A stretch of DNA of 64,000 nt from Rhodospirillaceae bacterium. Its GTDB lineage: Bacteria > Pseudomonadota > Alphaproteobacteria > GCA-2731375. How positions within the stretch are numbered: position 1 is the first letter of the stretch; each line of letters opens with the position of its first letter. The position numbers were made by a program, and so were the translations under genes. The stretch spans positions 1-64,000 of the forward strand of contig JABJKS010000046.1 in the NCBI GenBank assembly GCA_018660265.1, written 5' to 3'. Under the pieces are notes generated by a model, which saw nothing but the letters and a program-made list of their open reading frames with translations, did no database searches and was not told the origin of the DNA. This document shows positions 38,597 through 49,574 of this stretch, in pieces.

Positions 38597-41389
38597 CTAA
38601 GGTTGTTTTGCAAGTCCGATGCCGACGGCAGAATAACCGCTGCCGACGACATGGAATTGCATGCCGATCTCACCTGCATTGTTTGTTGCACCGCGCATGA
38701 AGGCACCCTGAATGCTGCCGCTGCGGGCGTTGCCGCTGGAGATGGGCCCCGTGAATTCCGCGCCGCCACTGGACATGACTTGGCTCATGGAGCCGGAATA
38801 GGTGTTGCCGTCCAGGCCAGAGATGGTCGCCGTACCGGTGCGGGAGGAGAAATCCCAGGTTTGGCTATAGTTGCCGAAGGCGACATAGGCGGACGACACG
38901 TTCACAACGTTCGCTGCTACATGGCCTGAATAAGTGGCCGAGCCTGTCATCGCGGAAGTAACGGCGGAACCTGAAAGCCGTCCCGCGACCCATGGCACCA
39001 AGTGAAAGCGTTGGCGCTCGGTAAAATTATCCTTGCGCACTTCGCCGGAAATGAAGCCCCACTTGGTGTGTTTGCAGGTGCAGAAACTGACGCCGCTGGT
39101 CAGTCCGCTGGACAGCTTTGCGAAGGCGGACGTCACCATTGCCATTCTGGCGTTGCTGGCGGCGCCTCCCACTGTCGGGCTGGTTGATGTCGATTCCCGC
39201 ATGCCGAAAATATCGTCATCGATAAATGCCTGGCGGGCCCTTGACGCGCCAGTGCCGTTGCCGAAACTGAGAACCAGTGCGGAATTTGAGCTAGTGGCAT
39301 CCTCGGTTTTCAATCCGGCATGAACCCGGTTGGTTGCAGGGTTTGTCGTGATGAAAAAATTGCTCGGCGAAGCGTTGAGGGTCTTCATGATATAGGCGGA
39401 AATTGAACCGTTGATCTTTGTGCTTATCAATCCGGCGCTATATCCGTTCAAGGTTTGAGCCGTCCGGGAGGTGCCGACCCCACTTGGTAGCGAAGTTGGG
39501 CGGGTATAGTTCTCTTGGAAAAATGTTAATGCCGGGACGGAAGTGTTTTCCAATGTCTGGGCAAATCCAGCGGCATCGAATACCGTTGAACTGCCCGTGG
39601 TCGTAACGTCTGAACTAATAACGAAATAATTCGGTCCCTTTTGGCCGAAGATAGCATTTCCCGAGGAATCACGCGAAGTGGTGCCGCCGCCCCCATCGAC
39701 GCGGATGGGCGTCCCGGTTGAAGTCAGTCGCACTGAGCCGCGGGAATAACCAGTCAAAAAGACCTTGCCAGCGTCGCTGCTGTTATAAGTCCCCGCATCA
39801 ATATAGACGCCGGTATAGGCGACCATGGCGGATCTTTGGTTGGCCCCGACGCCGCTAATTGCGATCGTCGAATAGATCGCCACAGCGCGCCCATCATCGG
39901 GGAATGTCAGGAGATTGGGCGAATAGGCACTATAGAGGACGGGGGACGCAACACTGCTGAAATTTCCACCAAAAGACGAGGGCAACATAGGGATCAATGT
40001 CTTGCCGGGAAAACCAGAGAATAGATTATGGGCGGCGATGCCTGCCGTTGGGAAAGTACCCTTAAAGGGCACGCCAGCAAAGACGCTGGATGGATTGTTG
40101 TTAAAATTCGCTTCCCGCAGATTGACGTAAAAAAATGACTCATCATTGGCACCAAAACCAAAGCCGCTGACAGGTCCAAATCGGTTGAAGGCGGTATCCG
40201 AGCCAAATGAATAGGTGCCCGTGCGTGCGGGAATATTGAAGTTATTGCCGCCGAAACTGCCACTGGTTGAGATGAAGCCGGATGCAACCTTGCCATCGCT
40301 ACCTCTGCTATTTCGCTCGGCGACGCCTGTGGTGCGACCCGTGCTGAAATCAAACGCGGTAAAGGGGGCGTTGCTCAGAAATCGACCGCCATAGGTAAAG
40401 TCATTGGTTGTCGTGATCGTCGCGACTTCCAACGGCGGCGGTGGGGGAGGTTGGAAAACACCGCCATCACTGGTCGCAGTAAGGTCGCCAGGGGGCGGCG
40501 GTGGTGGCAGCATACCTGCGGGTGGCGCAGATACAATTGTCTGGGGTTGAATGTTGGAGCCCATAGAAGCGATCTGGGTTTTGGCGACATCGTCGTTTTG
40601 CGGCGCCTCGGTCGCACCGCCTGCGTTGTCACCGCCGGGACCTTCCAGTCCGGACAAGCTTTCAGCCGAGCCTTGAGCGCGGGTCGGCTGGCTGGGCGCC
40701 TGTTGGACGTTGGTCGCGGTGACCTGAAACCCCGGGATAGCTACTGTTCGTATTACGCCGCCGGATTTCACAGTCATTTCGCCAAACGCCAGCTGGGCGG
40801 TGACCACAACCCTGGCCGCTGTCGGTGCCGGTTGCGCTTGGGCGAGGCGAAGGACGCCGGTCGAGCTGGAATTTCCGTTGCTAGCACCCGCAGTGAAGCC
40901 GGATTTAGCACTGGCCTGTTTGCCCGCTTCCCTGATGCTGATAATGCCAATCCCGCCGCGAATGCCGATGACGGCTGTCGGAGTCTTGAATGTGACCGGC
41001 GTCGTTTTGGAGATTTTACCTCCCACCAGTCGGAACAATCCCTTGGTGGCGCTAAAGGCTAAATTGCCTACTTTGGTTTTCGGATCGTAGACGAATTCAT
41101 CCAACACAACAGATGAATTTGGCCCGATTGTCAGGGCCGAACCATCGATGAACAAAAGCTGGGTTCGCCCCTTTTCAGAGGTGATGATTTTTTCGTTTTG
41201 CAGCATTTCGGAACCAACAACAAGAACCCGGTCGTCGCTGTTCGGTTGGCTGGAGGTCGTCGACGGATTAACTGCCGCTGCAATCCCAACTTTTGGTGTC
41301 GCAGCCAGGGCAGTATTTGTCCATAGATCAGGTACGGCCATGAAACCGGCGAACAATAATGTAAGAAAAACTCTATAACGCCCTGACAT
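38597..41389 (-). CDS. large exported FecR-domain protein with C-terminal barrel-like domain
   Basis: 930 residues. Signal peptide about 1-29 (ending TALA). Residues about 55-150 form a FecR-like domain (DGSALTIGPNSSVVLDEFVY, then FKTPTAVIGIRGG). A Gln/Pro/Ala linker with two runs of six prolines (about 290-325) follows. The middle, about 330-790, is Ser/Thr/Gly-rich and unrecognised. The last 130 residues, with WDFSSRTGTATISG, GAFMRG and EIGMQFHVVGSG, resemble the small beta-barrel of transferrin-binding-protein-like surface proteins. FecR domains of this exported kind differ from the anti-sigma FecR; no TonB receptor or sigma factor is next to it. Surface or secreted location is inference. 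Confidence 0.8.
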   Translation of the reverse strand: MSGRYRVFLTLLFAGFMAVPDLWTNTALAATPKVGIAAAVNPSTTSSQPNSDDRVLVVGSEMLQNEKIITSEKGRTQLLFIDGSALTIGPNSSVVLDEFVYDPKTKVGNLAFSATKGLFRLVGGKISKTTPVTFKTPTAVIGIRGGIGIISIREAGKQASAKSGFTAGASNGNSSSTGVLRLAQAQPAPTAARVVVTAQLAFGEMTVKSGGVIRTVAIPGFQVTATNVQQAPSQPTRAQGSAESLSGLEGPGGDNAGGATEAPQNDDVAKTQIASMGSNIQPQTIVSAPPAGMLPPPPPPGDLTATSDGGVFQPPPPPPLEVATITTTNDFTYGGRFLSNAPFTAFDFSTGRTTGVAERNSRGSDGKVASGFISTSGSFGGNNFNIPARTGTYSFGSDTAFNRFGPVSGFGFGANDESFFYVNLREANFNNNPSSVFAGVPFKGTFPTAGIAAHNLFSGFPGKTLIPMLPSSFGGNFSSVASPVLYSAYSPNLLTFPDDGRAVAIYSTIAISGVGANQRSAMVAYTGVYIDAGTYNSSDAGKVFLTGYSRGSVRLTSTGTPIRVDGGGGTTSRDSSGNAIFGQKGPNYFVISSDVTTTGSSTVFDAAGFAQTLENTSVPALTFFQENYTRPTSLPSGVGTSRTAQTLNGYSAGLISTKINGSISAYIMKTLNASPSNFFITTNPATNRVHAGLKTEDATSSNSALVLSFGNGTGASRARQAFIDDDIFGMRESTSTSPTVGGAASNARMAMVTSAFAKLSSGLTSGVSFCTCKHTKWGFISGEVRKDNFTERQRFHLVPWVAGRLSGSAVTSAMTGSATYSGHVAANVVNVSSAYVAFGNYSQTWDFSSRTGTATISGLDGNTYSGSMSQVMSSGGAEFTGPISSGNARSGSIQGAFMRGATNNAGEIGMQFHVVGSGYSAVGIGLAKQP

Positions 41390-41553
41390 CGCAGATATAT
41401 TTCCTTCGTCTATTGATCGTTAACGGCGCGTTACCTTGGCCGGAATGGGTTTACCATAGGGGCATATTGCACACATTGTGGTTAACAACTTACTATAACA
41501 ACTAGGATATCAGGATATTTCGGTGTTTTTCACACCGAGTTGAGGGTCGAAAA

Positions 41554-42681
<1,128 letters not shown>

Positions 42682-42775
42682 TTACCCCTCAAAATCCTAA
42701 TGATCTAGACGTGCAATCAGGCCAGCGTACATGTTATGTAGAACCAACAGTCGATTATGAAGCGGAGAACATGCG

Positions 42776-45700
42776 GTGGACGGTATCAATGTAGGCGGCG
42801 GTGCGGCGAAGTCATCGGGGACGGCCAATGGGCGCGCCTCAGGTAAAAAAACCAAGCGTGCTGTAACGCCCGCAAAACAAGGGTTTCAACTGAAGAACCA
42901 CGTGCGTTTCGTCACCGCCACATCCCTGTTCGACGGCCATGACGCTGCCATCAACGTTATGCGCCGGATGATCCAGGCCACGGGCGCGGAAGTCATCCAC
43001 CTGGGGCACAACCGGTCTGTGGAGGAAATAATTTCCGCTGCCATCGACGAGGATGTCCAGGGCATTGCCGTCAGCTCCTACCAGGGAGGCCACATCGAAT
43101 TCTTTGAATATATGATCGATCTGTTGAAAGAACGCGGGGCGGGTCATATCAAGGTGTTTGGCGGCGGCGGTGGGGTTATCGTGCCTGAGGAAGTCCGCGC
43201 CCTGCACAATTATGGTGTCTGCCGTATCTACACGCCCGAAGACGGCCAAGCCATGGGCTTGCCGGGCATGATTGAGGATTTGGTCTCCCGGGCCGATTTT
43301 GATCTGTCGCGAAAGTTACCGAAAAGCCTGGCCAAACTGAAAAAAGGCAATCGCGGTGCTCTCTCGCGGGTGATCAGTGGTTTGGAAGCCGGCACATTGC
43401 CCAAGGCGGCCGCGAAAGAACTTGCCACCCTGGCAAAGAAAAAAGGCACAATTCCCGTTGTTGGCATCACGGGCACGGGTGGGGCCGGGAAGTCATCTTT
43501 GACGGATGAGCTGGTTCGTCGTCTGCGCACGGACCAACCGGACATGAAAATCGCCATCGTCGCGGTGGACCCCTCCCGGCGGAAATCAGGGGGCGCTTTG
43601 TTGGGCGATCGCATCCGTATGAACGCCATCGATAAATTCGCCGGCAATGGCTCGGTCTACCTTCGCTCTCTCGCCACCCGTGGCTCTGGCAGCGAATTGG
43701 CGGCCTGTCTGCCTGGTGCGATCATGGCCTGCAAGGCAGCTGGCTATGATGTGGTGTTGGTGGAAACGTCCGGCATTGGCCAGGGCGATGCCGCTATCGT
43801 TCCGTTCGTGGACCTGACCGTCTATGCCATGACGCCGGAATATGGCGCGGCCTCCCAGCTGGAAAAGATCGACATGCTGGATTTCGCCGATCTGGTGGCG
43901 ATCAACAAATTTGATCGCAAAGGTGCGCGCGATGCCTTCCGGGATGTACGTAAACAGTATCAACGCAATCACGAACTGTTCCACACGAACGTCGCGGAGA
44001 TGCCGATCTACGGCACCATCGCATCGAAGTTCAATGATGATGGTGTGACGGCGTTGTATCACGGCATTCTCTCCGCATTGGCGGACCGGGGCCTGGCGAA
44101 ATGGAGTTCCATTCTGCCCGAAAACGATACCCGTCATTCCTCCCGCCAGGATTTCATCGTGCCGTCCGACCGGGTGCAGTATCTGGCGGACATTGCCCGT
44201 GGTATCCGGAACTATCATGGTGCCGTGGCAACTCGTGCCGGTGCGGCGCGGGAGCGGCAACAGTTGTTGGCCTCACGCGAAATGCTGGCCAAGGGTGGTG
44301 CGCCCAAGGCGCAGTTGGAGCGTATGGACAAATTGGCCGATACCCGCATCAAATCGATCGGTGAGGATGGCGCTGCCATGCTGGCGGCCTGGCCAAAATT
44401 GAAAAAATCCTATGAGGGTGATGAGTTCGTCACCAAGGTGCGGGGCCGGGAAATTCGCAGCCAGCTAACCTCCACCACCATTTGCGGCACCGCCATTCCA
44501 AAGGTTGCTTTGCCACGGTACGAGGACGAGGGCGAATTGCTGCGCTGGATGATGCTGGAAAATCTGCCTGGGTATTTCCCTTTCACAGCCGGTGTTTTTC
44601 CCTTCCGCCGGGAGGGTGAGGACCCAACGCGGATGTTCGCGGGCGAGGGCGATCCATTCAGAACCAACAAACGCTTCAAATTCGTCTCAAAAGACTCAGA
44701 GGCCAAACGTCTTTCGACCGCTTTTGACAGTGTCACCCTGTATGGCAACGACCCCGATCTGCGCCCGGACATCTATGGCAAGGTGGGCAATTCAGGCGTT
44801 TCCATCGCCACATTGGATGACATGAAAGTGGTCTACGACGGCTTCGATCTGTGCAAACCGTCTACATCTGTTTCCATGACCATTAACGGACCCGCGCCGA
44901 CCATCTTGGCCATGTTCATGAATACGGCGGTGGATCAACGCTTAGCTGACTTCAAGTCTGAAAAAGGCCGCGAGGCGAATGAGAAGGAGGCGGCGAAAAT
45001 CCGCGCCTGGGTGCATGAAAACGTACGCGGTACGGTGCAGGCCGATATTCTGAAAGAGGACCAGGGCCAGAATACCTGCCTGTTCTCAACCGAATTCAGC
45101 CTTAAGGTGATGGGCGATATTCAGGCCTATTTCGTCGACAACAATGTTGGCAATTTCTATTCCGTCTCGATCTCCGGCTATCACATCGCTGAAGCGGGGG
45201 CGAACCCGATCTCGCAACTGGCGTTTACCCTGGCCAATGGCTTCACCTATGTTGAGAGCTATCTGGCGCGGGGGATGAAGGTGGATGATTTCGCCCCCAA
45301 TCTCTCGTTCTTCCTCTCCACCGGGATGGATCCGGAATACAGCGTATTGGGCCGGGTCGCCCGGCGGATCTGGGCCGTTACCATGCGGGACCGCTATGGT
45401 GCTAACGAACGCAGCCAGAAACTGAAATATCACACCCAGACCTCAGGTCGGTCCCTGCATGCCCAGGAATTCGCTTTTAACGATATTCGCACGACCCTGC
45501 AGGCCCTTGTTGCCAGCTATGACAACACCAACTCCCTGCACACCAACGCCTATGACGAGGCGATTACAACGCCGTCTGAAGAAAGCGTGCGCCGGGCCAT
45601 GGCGATCCAGATGATCATCGGCAAGGAATGGGGTCTGGCAAAGAACGAAAACCCCAATCAAGGCTCCTTCATTATTGAGGAGCTGACGAATTTGGTCGAA

Positions 45701-46126
45701 GAAGCGGTGTTGCAGGAATTTGAGCGTATTTCCGATCGCGGCGGCGTTTTAGGCGCCATGGAGACCGGCTATCAGCGGGGCAAGATCCAGGATGAGAGCC
45801 TGTATTACGAAACCCTGAAGCATGACGGCAGCTATCCTATCATTGGCGTGAATACCTTTATCTCTCCCAACCCGCCGGCGGAAAATTCCACCCTGGAACT
45901 GGCCCGTTCGTCGGAAAAGGAAAAGAAGTCACAGCTGAAACGCCTGGCCAGCTTCCAAAAACGTAACGCCAAGGCGGCCCCCGCCATGCTGGAACGTCTG
46001 AAATCCGCAGCCCGCAACGATGAAAATGTCTTTGCTGTTCTGATGGATGCGGTCCGGGTCTGCTCCCTGGGCCAGATCACCAATGCCTTATTCGAAGTTG
46101 GTGGCCAATATCGTCGAAGTATGTGA
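42776..46126 (+). CDS. icmF: fused B12-dependent acyl-CoA mutase with G-protein chaperone
   Basis: 1116 residues from a GTG with GGAG 9 bases upstream. Order of domains is that of IcmF: B12-binding (DGHDAA, H55 as lower cobalt ligand, then SSYQGGH and GGGGGVI), MeaB-like GTPase (P-loop [12 protein letters not shown] 230-241, [13 protein letters not shown]), then the mutase TIM barrel. Methylmalonyl-CoA mutases instead have the barrel first and MeaB separate. IcmF interconverts isobutyryl-CoA and n-butyryl-CoA, and some also accept pivalyl-CoA; the substrate here is not proven. The first 40 residues are a Gly/Lys-rich extension. Confidence 0.94.
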   Translation: MDGINVGGGAAKSSGTANGRASGKKTKRAVTPAKQGFQLKNHVRFVTATSLFDGHDAAINVMRRMIQATGAEVIHLGHNRSVEEIISAAIDEDVQGIAVSSYQGGHIEFFEYMIDLLKERGAGHIKVFGGGGGVIVPEEVRALHNYGVCRIYTPEDGQAMGLPGMIEDLVSRADFDLSRKLPKSLAKLKKGNRGALSRVISGLEAGTLPKAAAKELATLAKKKGTIPVVGITGTGGAGKSSLTDELVRRLRTDQPDMKIAIVAVDPSRRKSGGALLGDRIRMNAIDKFAGNGSVYLRSLATRGSGSELAACLPGAIMACKAAGYDVVLVETSGIGQGDAAIVPFVDLTVYAMTPEYGAASQLEKIDMLDFADLVAINKFDRKGARDAFRDVRKQYQRNHELFHTNVAEMPIYGTIASKFNDDGVTALYHGILSALADRGLAKWSSILPENDTRHSSRQDFIVPSDRVQYLADIARGIRNYHGAVATRAGAARERQQLLASREMLAKGGAPKAQLERMDKLADTRIKSIGEDGAAMLAAWPKLKKSYEGDEFVTKVRGREIRSQLTSTTICGTAIPKVALPRYEDEGELLRWMMLENLPGYFPFTAGVFPFRREGEDPTRMFAGEGDPFRTNKRFKFVSKDSEAKRLSTAFDSVTLYGNDPDLRPDIYGKVGNSGVSIATLDDMKVVYDGFDLCKPSTSVSMTINGPAPTILAMFMNTAVDQRLADFKSEKGREANEKEAAKIRAWVHENVRGTVQADILKEDQGQNTCLFSTEFSLKVMGDIQAYFVDNNVGNFYSVSISGYHIAEAGANPISQLAFTLANGFTYVESYLARGMKVDDFAPNLSFFLSTGMDPEYSVLGRVARRIWAVTMRDRYGANERSQKLKYHTQTSGRSLHAQEFAFNDIRTTLQALVASYDNTNSLHTNAYDEAITTPSEESVRRAMAIQMIIGKEWGLAKNENPNQGSFIIEELTNLVEEAVLQEFERISDRGGVLGAMETGYQRGKIQDESLYYETLKHDGSYPIIGVNTFISPNPPAENSTLELARSSEKEKKSQLKRLASFQKRNAKAAPAMLERLKSAARNDENVFAVLMDAVRVCSLGQITNALFEVGGQYRRSM

Positions 46127-46165
46127 GGGTTCGTCGTTGTAAATCCCATTGATTGGAGAAAAGTT

Positions 46166-46651
46166 ATGGTTCATCAAGCCGGTGGTTGTCTTTGTGGTGC
46201 AAATAGATATGCCGTTCGTTCCGAGCCTGCCAGGGTGACGGTTTGTCATTGCCGGTTTTGTCAGCGTGCAACCGGTAGCGCGTTTTTGGTTGAACCGATT
46301 TTTTCAAAGTCTGACTTCGAACATACGAATGGTGAATTGAAGACCTATGCGCATCGTTCGGAAGGCAGCGGAAAGTTGATCTACATTCATTTTTGCGAGA
46401 CCTGCGGCACCAAGTTGTTTCTGACGCTGGAGCGGTTTACGGAAATTGTCGCCGTCTTTGCCGGTACATTCGATGACCCAAACTGGTTCGAACGAACCCC
46501 CGAAAACTCCAAGCAGATCTACCTTGGCGTCGCGCAAAAAGGCACCGTGATCCCAGCTGGCATCGAGACCTTCATCGAGCATTTCAATGCGGCTGACGGC
46601 CAGCCCTCAGAGGCGACGGTCTATGCGGAGCCGAAAACAATTGGTTTCTAG
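46166..46651 (+). CDS. GFA-family zinc protein
   Basis: 161 residues of the glutathione-dependent formaldehyde-activating (GFA/CENP-V) fold. Zinc ligands appear as GGCLCGANRY, VCHCRFCQRATGSAF and FCETCGTKLF. Most bacterial members have no proven reaction; some bind glutathione. GGAGAAAAG precedes the ATG. Its 3' end overlaps the next small gene. Confidence 0.88.
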   Translation: MVHQAGGCLCGANRYAVRSEPARVTVCHCRFCQRATGSAFLVEPIFSKSDFEHTNGELKTYAHRSEGSGKLIYIHFCETCGTKLFLTLERFTEIVAVFAGTFDDPNWFERTPENSKQIYLGVAQKGTVIPAGIETFIEHFNAADGQPSEATVYAEPKTIGF

Positions 46652-46982
46652 AAACGGCTGGTTACACCCGCTGCTATGTTGGCTATTTGCCGGCGCAACG
46701 ATAATCATCCCTGGTGCGGCGTCCGCCGCGGCCCATAGTTGTGCGCAGACCGTCGTCGATAAATTGCGGCAGCTAAACGTGCCGGCGGGCAGGGTCGGAC
46801 GGGTGGTCTTTGATGAGATCACTGAAGGCGGGCGAAGCGGCCAGCGGGTGGCGGGCTATAATGCCTGGGTAGAGCTTACGCAGTGTCGGGGCAGCGTGGT
46901 GTTGAAGCTGTCGCTCGATTGCGAAATTGAAGACGCCTATACCAAAGATGCCTGTGCTGTTCCTGGCTTGAAAAGCTATTGA
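46623..46982 (+). CDS. small exported protein, unknown function
   Basis: 119 residues from the ATG at 46623, which overlaps the GFA gene by 29 bases; the exact start is uncertain. A hydrophobic segment PLLCWLFAGATIIIPGAASAAA forms a signal peptide or anchor (positions about 16-37). The mature part of about 80 residues has four cysteines that could form two disulfides (CAQ, QCRG, DCE, DACAV). I do not recognise the family. Confidence 0.6.
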   Translation: MRSRKQLVSRNGWLHPLLCWLFAGATIIIPGAASAAAHSCAQTVVDKLRQLNVPAGRVGRVVFDEITEGGRSGQRVAGYNAWVELTQCRGSVVLKLSLDCEIEDAYTKDACAVPGLKSY

Positions 46983-46992
46983 TCGAATTGCC

Positions 46993-47262
46993 TCAGCCTT
47001 CGGTGCCGGTAATCCGTTTGTAGGGTGCGGTCTTTAGTGTGTCGCCGCCGAAGGCCCTAACCTGGGCTGCGAAGGTTTCGATGAAACCCTGTTCAAACAA
47101 TGCGCTTGTGTCGCCGCTTCGTCCCAGCGGCCAATATGGACCCGGCCCGGACCATCACCCTTGAGAAGTTGATTCTGAGCGAGTCTGCAAGGGGGAACTT
47201 CTAAGCCCCGCATGTCGCCGGGCTTGCGTCGATCGCGTACGAGGCAAACTGCATGTAGCTGT
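46993..47262 (-). pseudogene. 3' remnant of a decayed gene, frameshifted
   Basis: Reading the minus strand, a frame in +1 to the racemase gives LAQNQLLKGDGPGRVHIG then RWDEAAT, and after a 2-base offset near 47104-47112 continues as ALFEQGFIETFAAQVRAFGG to a TGA at 46993-46995. Removing one CA from an ACACA run would join the two parts. Both parts look like coding sequence while the racemase frame over the same bases does not. I do not recognise the family. This is most simply the truncated 3' end of a native gene left by insertion of the racemase island. Confidence 0.45.
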
Positions 47263-48387
47263 CTTCATTACCTGGGTGATGAAAGGCGATGTCATGGCAC
47301 GGAGCAGCGCGCTGTAGTTGAGCTGGAAACTGACTTCCATGCCAACGGACAGAGGGGAGCGACCGGAATCGAGAATGAGATGGTCGCTGCTGGCACCGAG
47401 AATTTCCATTCCGGCAGGCGGAAGGAGGCCGTCCGGATCGGTATCCTGGCGGCCGAGGGCAAGGATTGTCTGCGTGGTGCAATCTCCTTCGGTGGTGGGA
47501 TCGAAAATCCGGTCAGTGGCGGGGTGCGGTGTGTCGCCGAACGCGGCCTGGGCAATATCACCCCACGGTTTTGACGGCTTAACTTTCATCTCAATAACTT
47601 CGGCGATCAGCGTAAAGGCGTCGGTGTACAAACCGTCGATCGGCTGACGATGCGACGGCTCGCAACCCAGCAAAATCGCTTCGCCAAGGCGCAGATTGTT
47701 GATCCGCCCCGTGTCGCCACTGCTCAGAGCCCATTGGAGGCTGGCCGAATTGCCACCCGAGACGATCTCGAGCCCGGAACCGGTCATAGAACCGCGCCGG
47801 TGGCGAAGTCTGTGACCGAAGCTCGAATCGATAGAATTGGCCAGCGCCGACAGTTCGGCCATATTCTTGGCGTCTGGTACCACGCCGCTGCGGCAGGCAA
47901 GATTGGTGCCTATCCCTCTGAGTGAGATGTTGGGAAAATCCAGCATCGCGCGCACGAACGGTTCAAGGTCGCCGGGCATGATGCCTTCCCGCAGATCACC
48001 AAGCTCGACCATCAGTACGATGCCATGCGTACGCCGCGCAGCAAGCGCCGCATGTGATAGCCCGCCAACCACGTCGAGTTCGGTGTTGACGCTGATATCG
48101 GCGAGCGCGACGACCTGTTCTACCTCACTCAGCATTGGTGATCGGACCAACATCGTCGGCGCCGTAATATGCGCTGTGCGCATAGTCCGGATGTTGCCGA
48201 TACGCGAGTCGCCCAACGACGACACACCGGCGTTGATCAGCACGGTGGCGATTTCGGGTGCGCCGAGTGCCACCTTGGTGATGCCAGTGACCGAAATGCC
48301 GCGTAAGCTCAAGCGGTCGACCAGGGCGCGGGCATTATGATAGATTTTGTCGAGGTCGATTTCCAGCCGTGGTGCAGTCGTGGTCAT
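47155..48387 (-). CDS. PLP-dependent ornithine/alanine racemase-family enzyme
   Basis: 410 residues. Fold III PLP enzyme: the Schiff-base lysine is K38 in VTGITKVALG, and GNSASLQWAL, NNLRLGEAILLG and LILDSGRSPL match the ornithine racemase-like group rather than Alr. The family domain should end near residue 375 (MTSPFITQVMK). The last 35 residues are rich in Arg/Ser/Thr and look like out-of-frame translation of the neighbouring gene remnant, so the native stop was probably lost. The ATG overlaps the stop of the DUF1611 gene by four bases, so the two form an operon. Substrate amino acid unknown. Confidence 0.85.
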   Translation of the reverse strand: MTTTAPRLEIDLDKIYHNARALVDRLSLRGISVTGITKVALGAPEIATVLINAGVSSLGDSRIGNIRTMRTAHITAPTMLVRSPMLSEVEQVVALADISVNTELDVVGGLSHAALAARRTHGIVLMVELGDLREGIMPGDLEPFVRAMLDFPNISLRGIGTNLACRSGVVPDAKNMAELSALANSIDSSFGHRLRHRRGSMTGSGLEIVSGGNSASLQWALSSGDTGRINNLRLGEAILLGCEPSHRQPIDGLYTDAFTLIAEVIEMKVKPSKPWGDIAQAAFGDTPHPATDRIFDPTTEGDCTTQTILALGRQDTDPDGLLPPAGMEILGASSDHLILDSGRSPLSVGMEVSFQLNYSALLRAMTSPFITQVMKTATCSLPRTRSTQARRHAGLRSSPLQTRSESTSQG

Positions 48388-49574
48388 CCTGACCCGGCAG
48401 TCAATGCAACTCCGAATGCGGGGAATGCGGCAAGCACCATGTCCACAAGGCGGTCGGGCGACCGGGTCAGAGCATCAGTTACGGGGAGGGCGAGTTCATT
48501 TTCGTATCGAAGGATCGCCCTGTTAACTTCAGCGCCGGTCATGTTTTCATGGTTGATCGTTAGGCCGATGACCTTTGTGTCGGCGAAGGTCTCGATGAGG
48601 TTTATTTCGCTGGCCGGGCGCGGCATTGCCATCGTTGCGAAGTCGCAGCGATGGGCACGGCCCGGTGCATGCTGCAGGACGACCCCATCGGGACAGCTCC
48701 CGCGCAAGATAAAAGCGGAGGTCGAGTAGGCGGGGTGGCTCAATGCGCCCTGTCCTTCGACGATAATAATGGCCGGGTTTTCAGCTTCAAAAGCCTCGAT
48801 AATTGTGGCTTCCAGCTCGCCGGCACAGAATTGTGACGGGACCGCATCGAGCGCAATCCCGTAACGCGCGCCTTGTATCAATCCAGTCTGGCCGGTACCG
48901 ACCATTACCGCCTTCACGCCGCGATCATTGAGCGTCTGGGTTAGAATGGTAGCGGTGGTGCGCTTGCCGATTGCGCAATCGGTGCCGAGCACGGCGATAA
49001 CTGGGCAAGTGACTTCAGAAATGCGGCCGCTGAAGGTGCGAAGCCCCTTTAGTCCGCGTGGTTTGCGGACGTCGCGGATCGTTACATTTCCCCGCACGGC
49101 CGCCCTCGTGAATTCTGGATCGTCGTTGAGAAATTCGTGCAAACCGTTGACGATGTTCATCCCGTATCCCATCGCTTCGAGCAGGATGGTTCGTTCGTGT
49201 GGCGACAGAACACCGCTTGCCGGCGCCATCCCGTAGATGAAGTAGTCGGGCACAGCGCCGGCATGGGTCAGAGCAGCGGCAAGGTCGCGACAGATGGGGA
49301 TGTCAATCGGCGTTCCATCAAGCACCGAGCCGGCGTCAAGGCCGGCCTTGCTGCTGTCAATAACCGAAAGAATTTTGTATTTCTGCGAATGTCGGACCAG
49401 GCCATTGGCGGTTTTGCCGTCTATGGCACCAAAATTTGCTTCGCAATAAACGATGGCGCTGTCCGCTACCGGCTCTGTGTGCGGGTCAGGAGATATTGCC
49501 AGTGTGTCGGTTGGGAGTGTTACTTTGAGCGGGTATGACAGCGTCGTTGATTGTCCCGTGGGTGCCAGGGGCAT
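48384..49574 (-). CDS. DUF1611 family protein, DgcN-like
   Basis: 396 residues. The N-terminal Rossmann-like part has AIVYCEANFGAIDGKTANGLVRHS and VIDSSKAGLDAG (quoted by segment), and the C-terminal part a P-loop GTDCAIGKRTT at 197-207, the DUF1611 signature. The characterised relative DgcN is a D-glutamate N-acetyltransferase working with DgcA in D-glutamate breakdown. Here its partner is a PLP racemase instead of the dipeptide-epimerase-like DgcA. The first 35 residues are an extension before the conserved core. AGGTACC precedes the ATG. D-amino acid metabolism is an inference from family and partner. Confidence 0.85.
   Translation of the reverse strand: MPLAPTGQSTTLSYPLKVTLPTDTLAISPDPHTEPVADSAIVYCEANFGAIDGKTANGLVRHSQKYKILSVIDSSKAGLDAGSVLDGTPIDIPICRDLAAALTHAGAVPDYFIYGMAPASGVLSPHERTILLEAMGYGMNIVNGLHEFLNDDPEFTRAAVRGNVTIRDVRKPRGLKGLRTFSGRISEVTCPVIAVLGTDCAIGKRTTATILTQTLNDRGVKAVMVGTGQTGLIQGARYGIALDAVPSQFCAGELEATIIEAFEAENPAIIIVEGQGALSHPAYSTSAFILRGSCPDGVVLQHAPGRAHRCDFATMAMPRPASEINLIETFADTKVIGLTINHENMTGAEVNRAILRYENELALPVTDALTRSPDRLVDMVLAAFPAFGVALTAGSG

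Noticed and set aside
41521-41537. Terminator hairpin after hemB (CGGTGT/ACACCG)
   Set aside because: The stem has only six pairs and no T-run follows on the hemB strand, so it is too weak to call.
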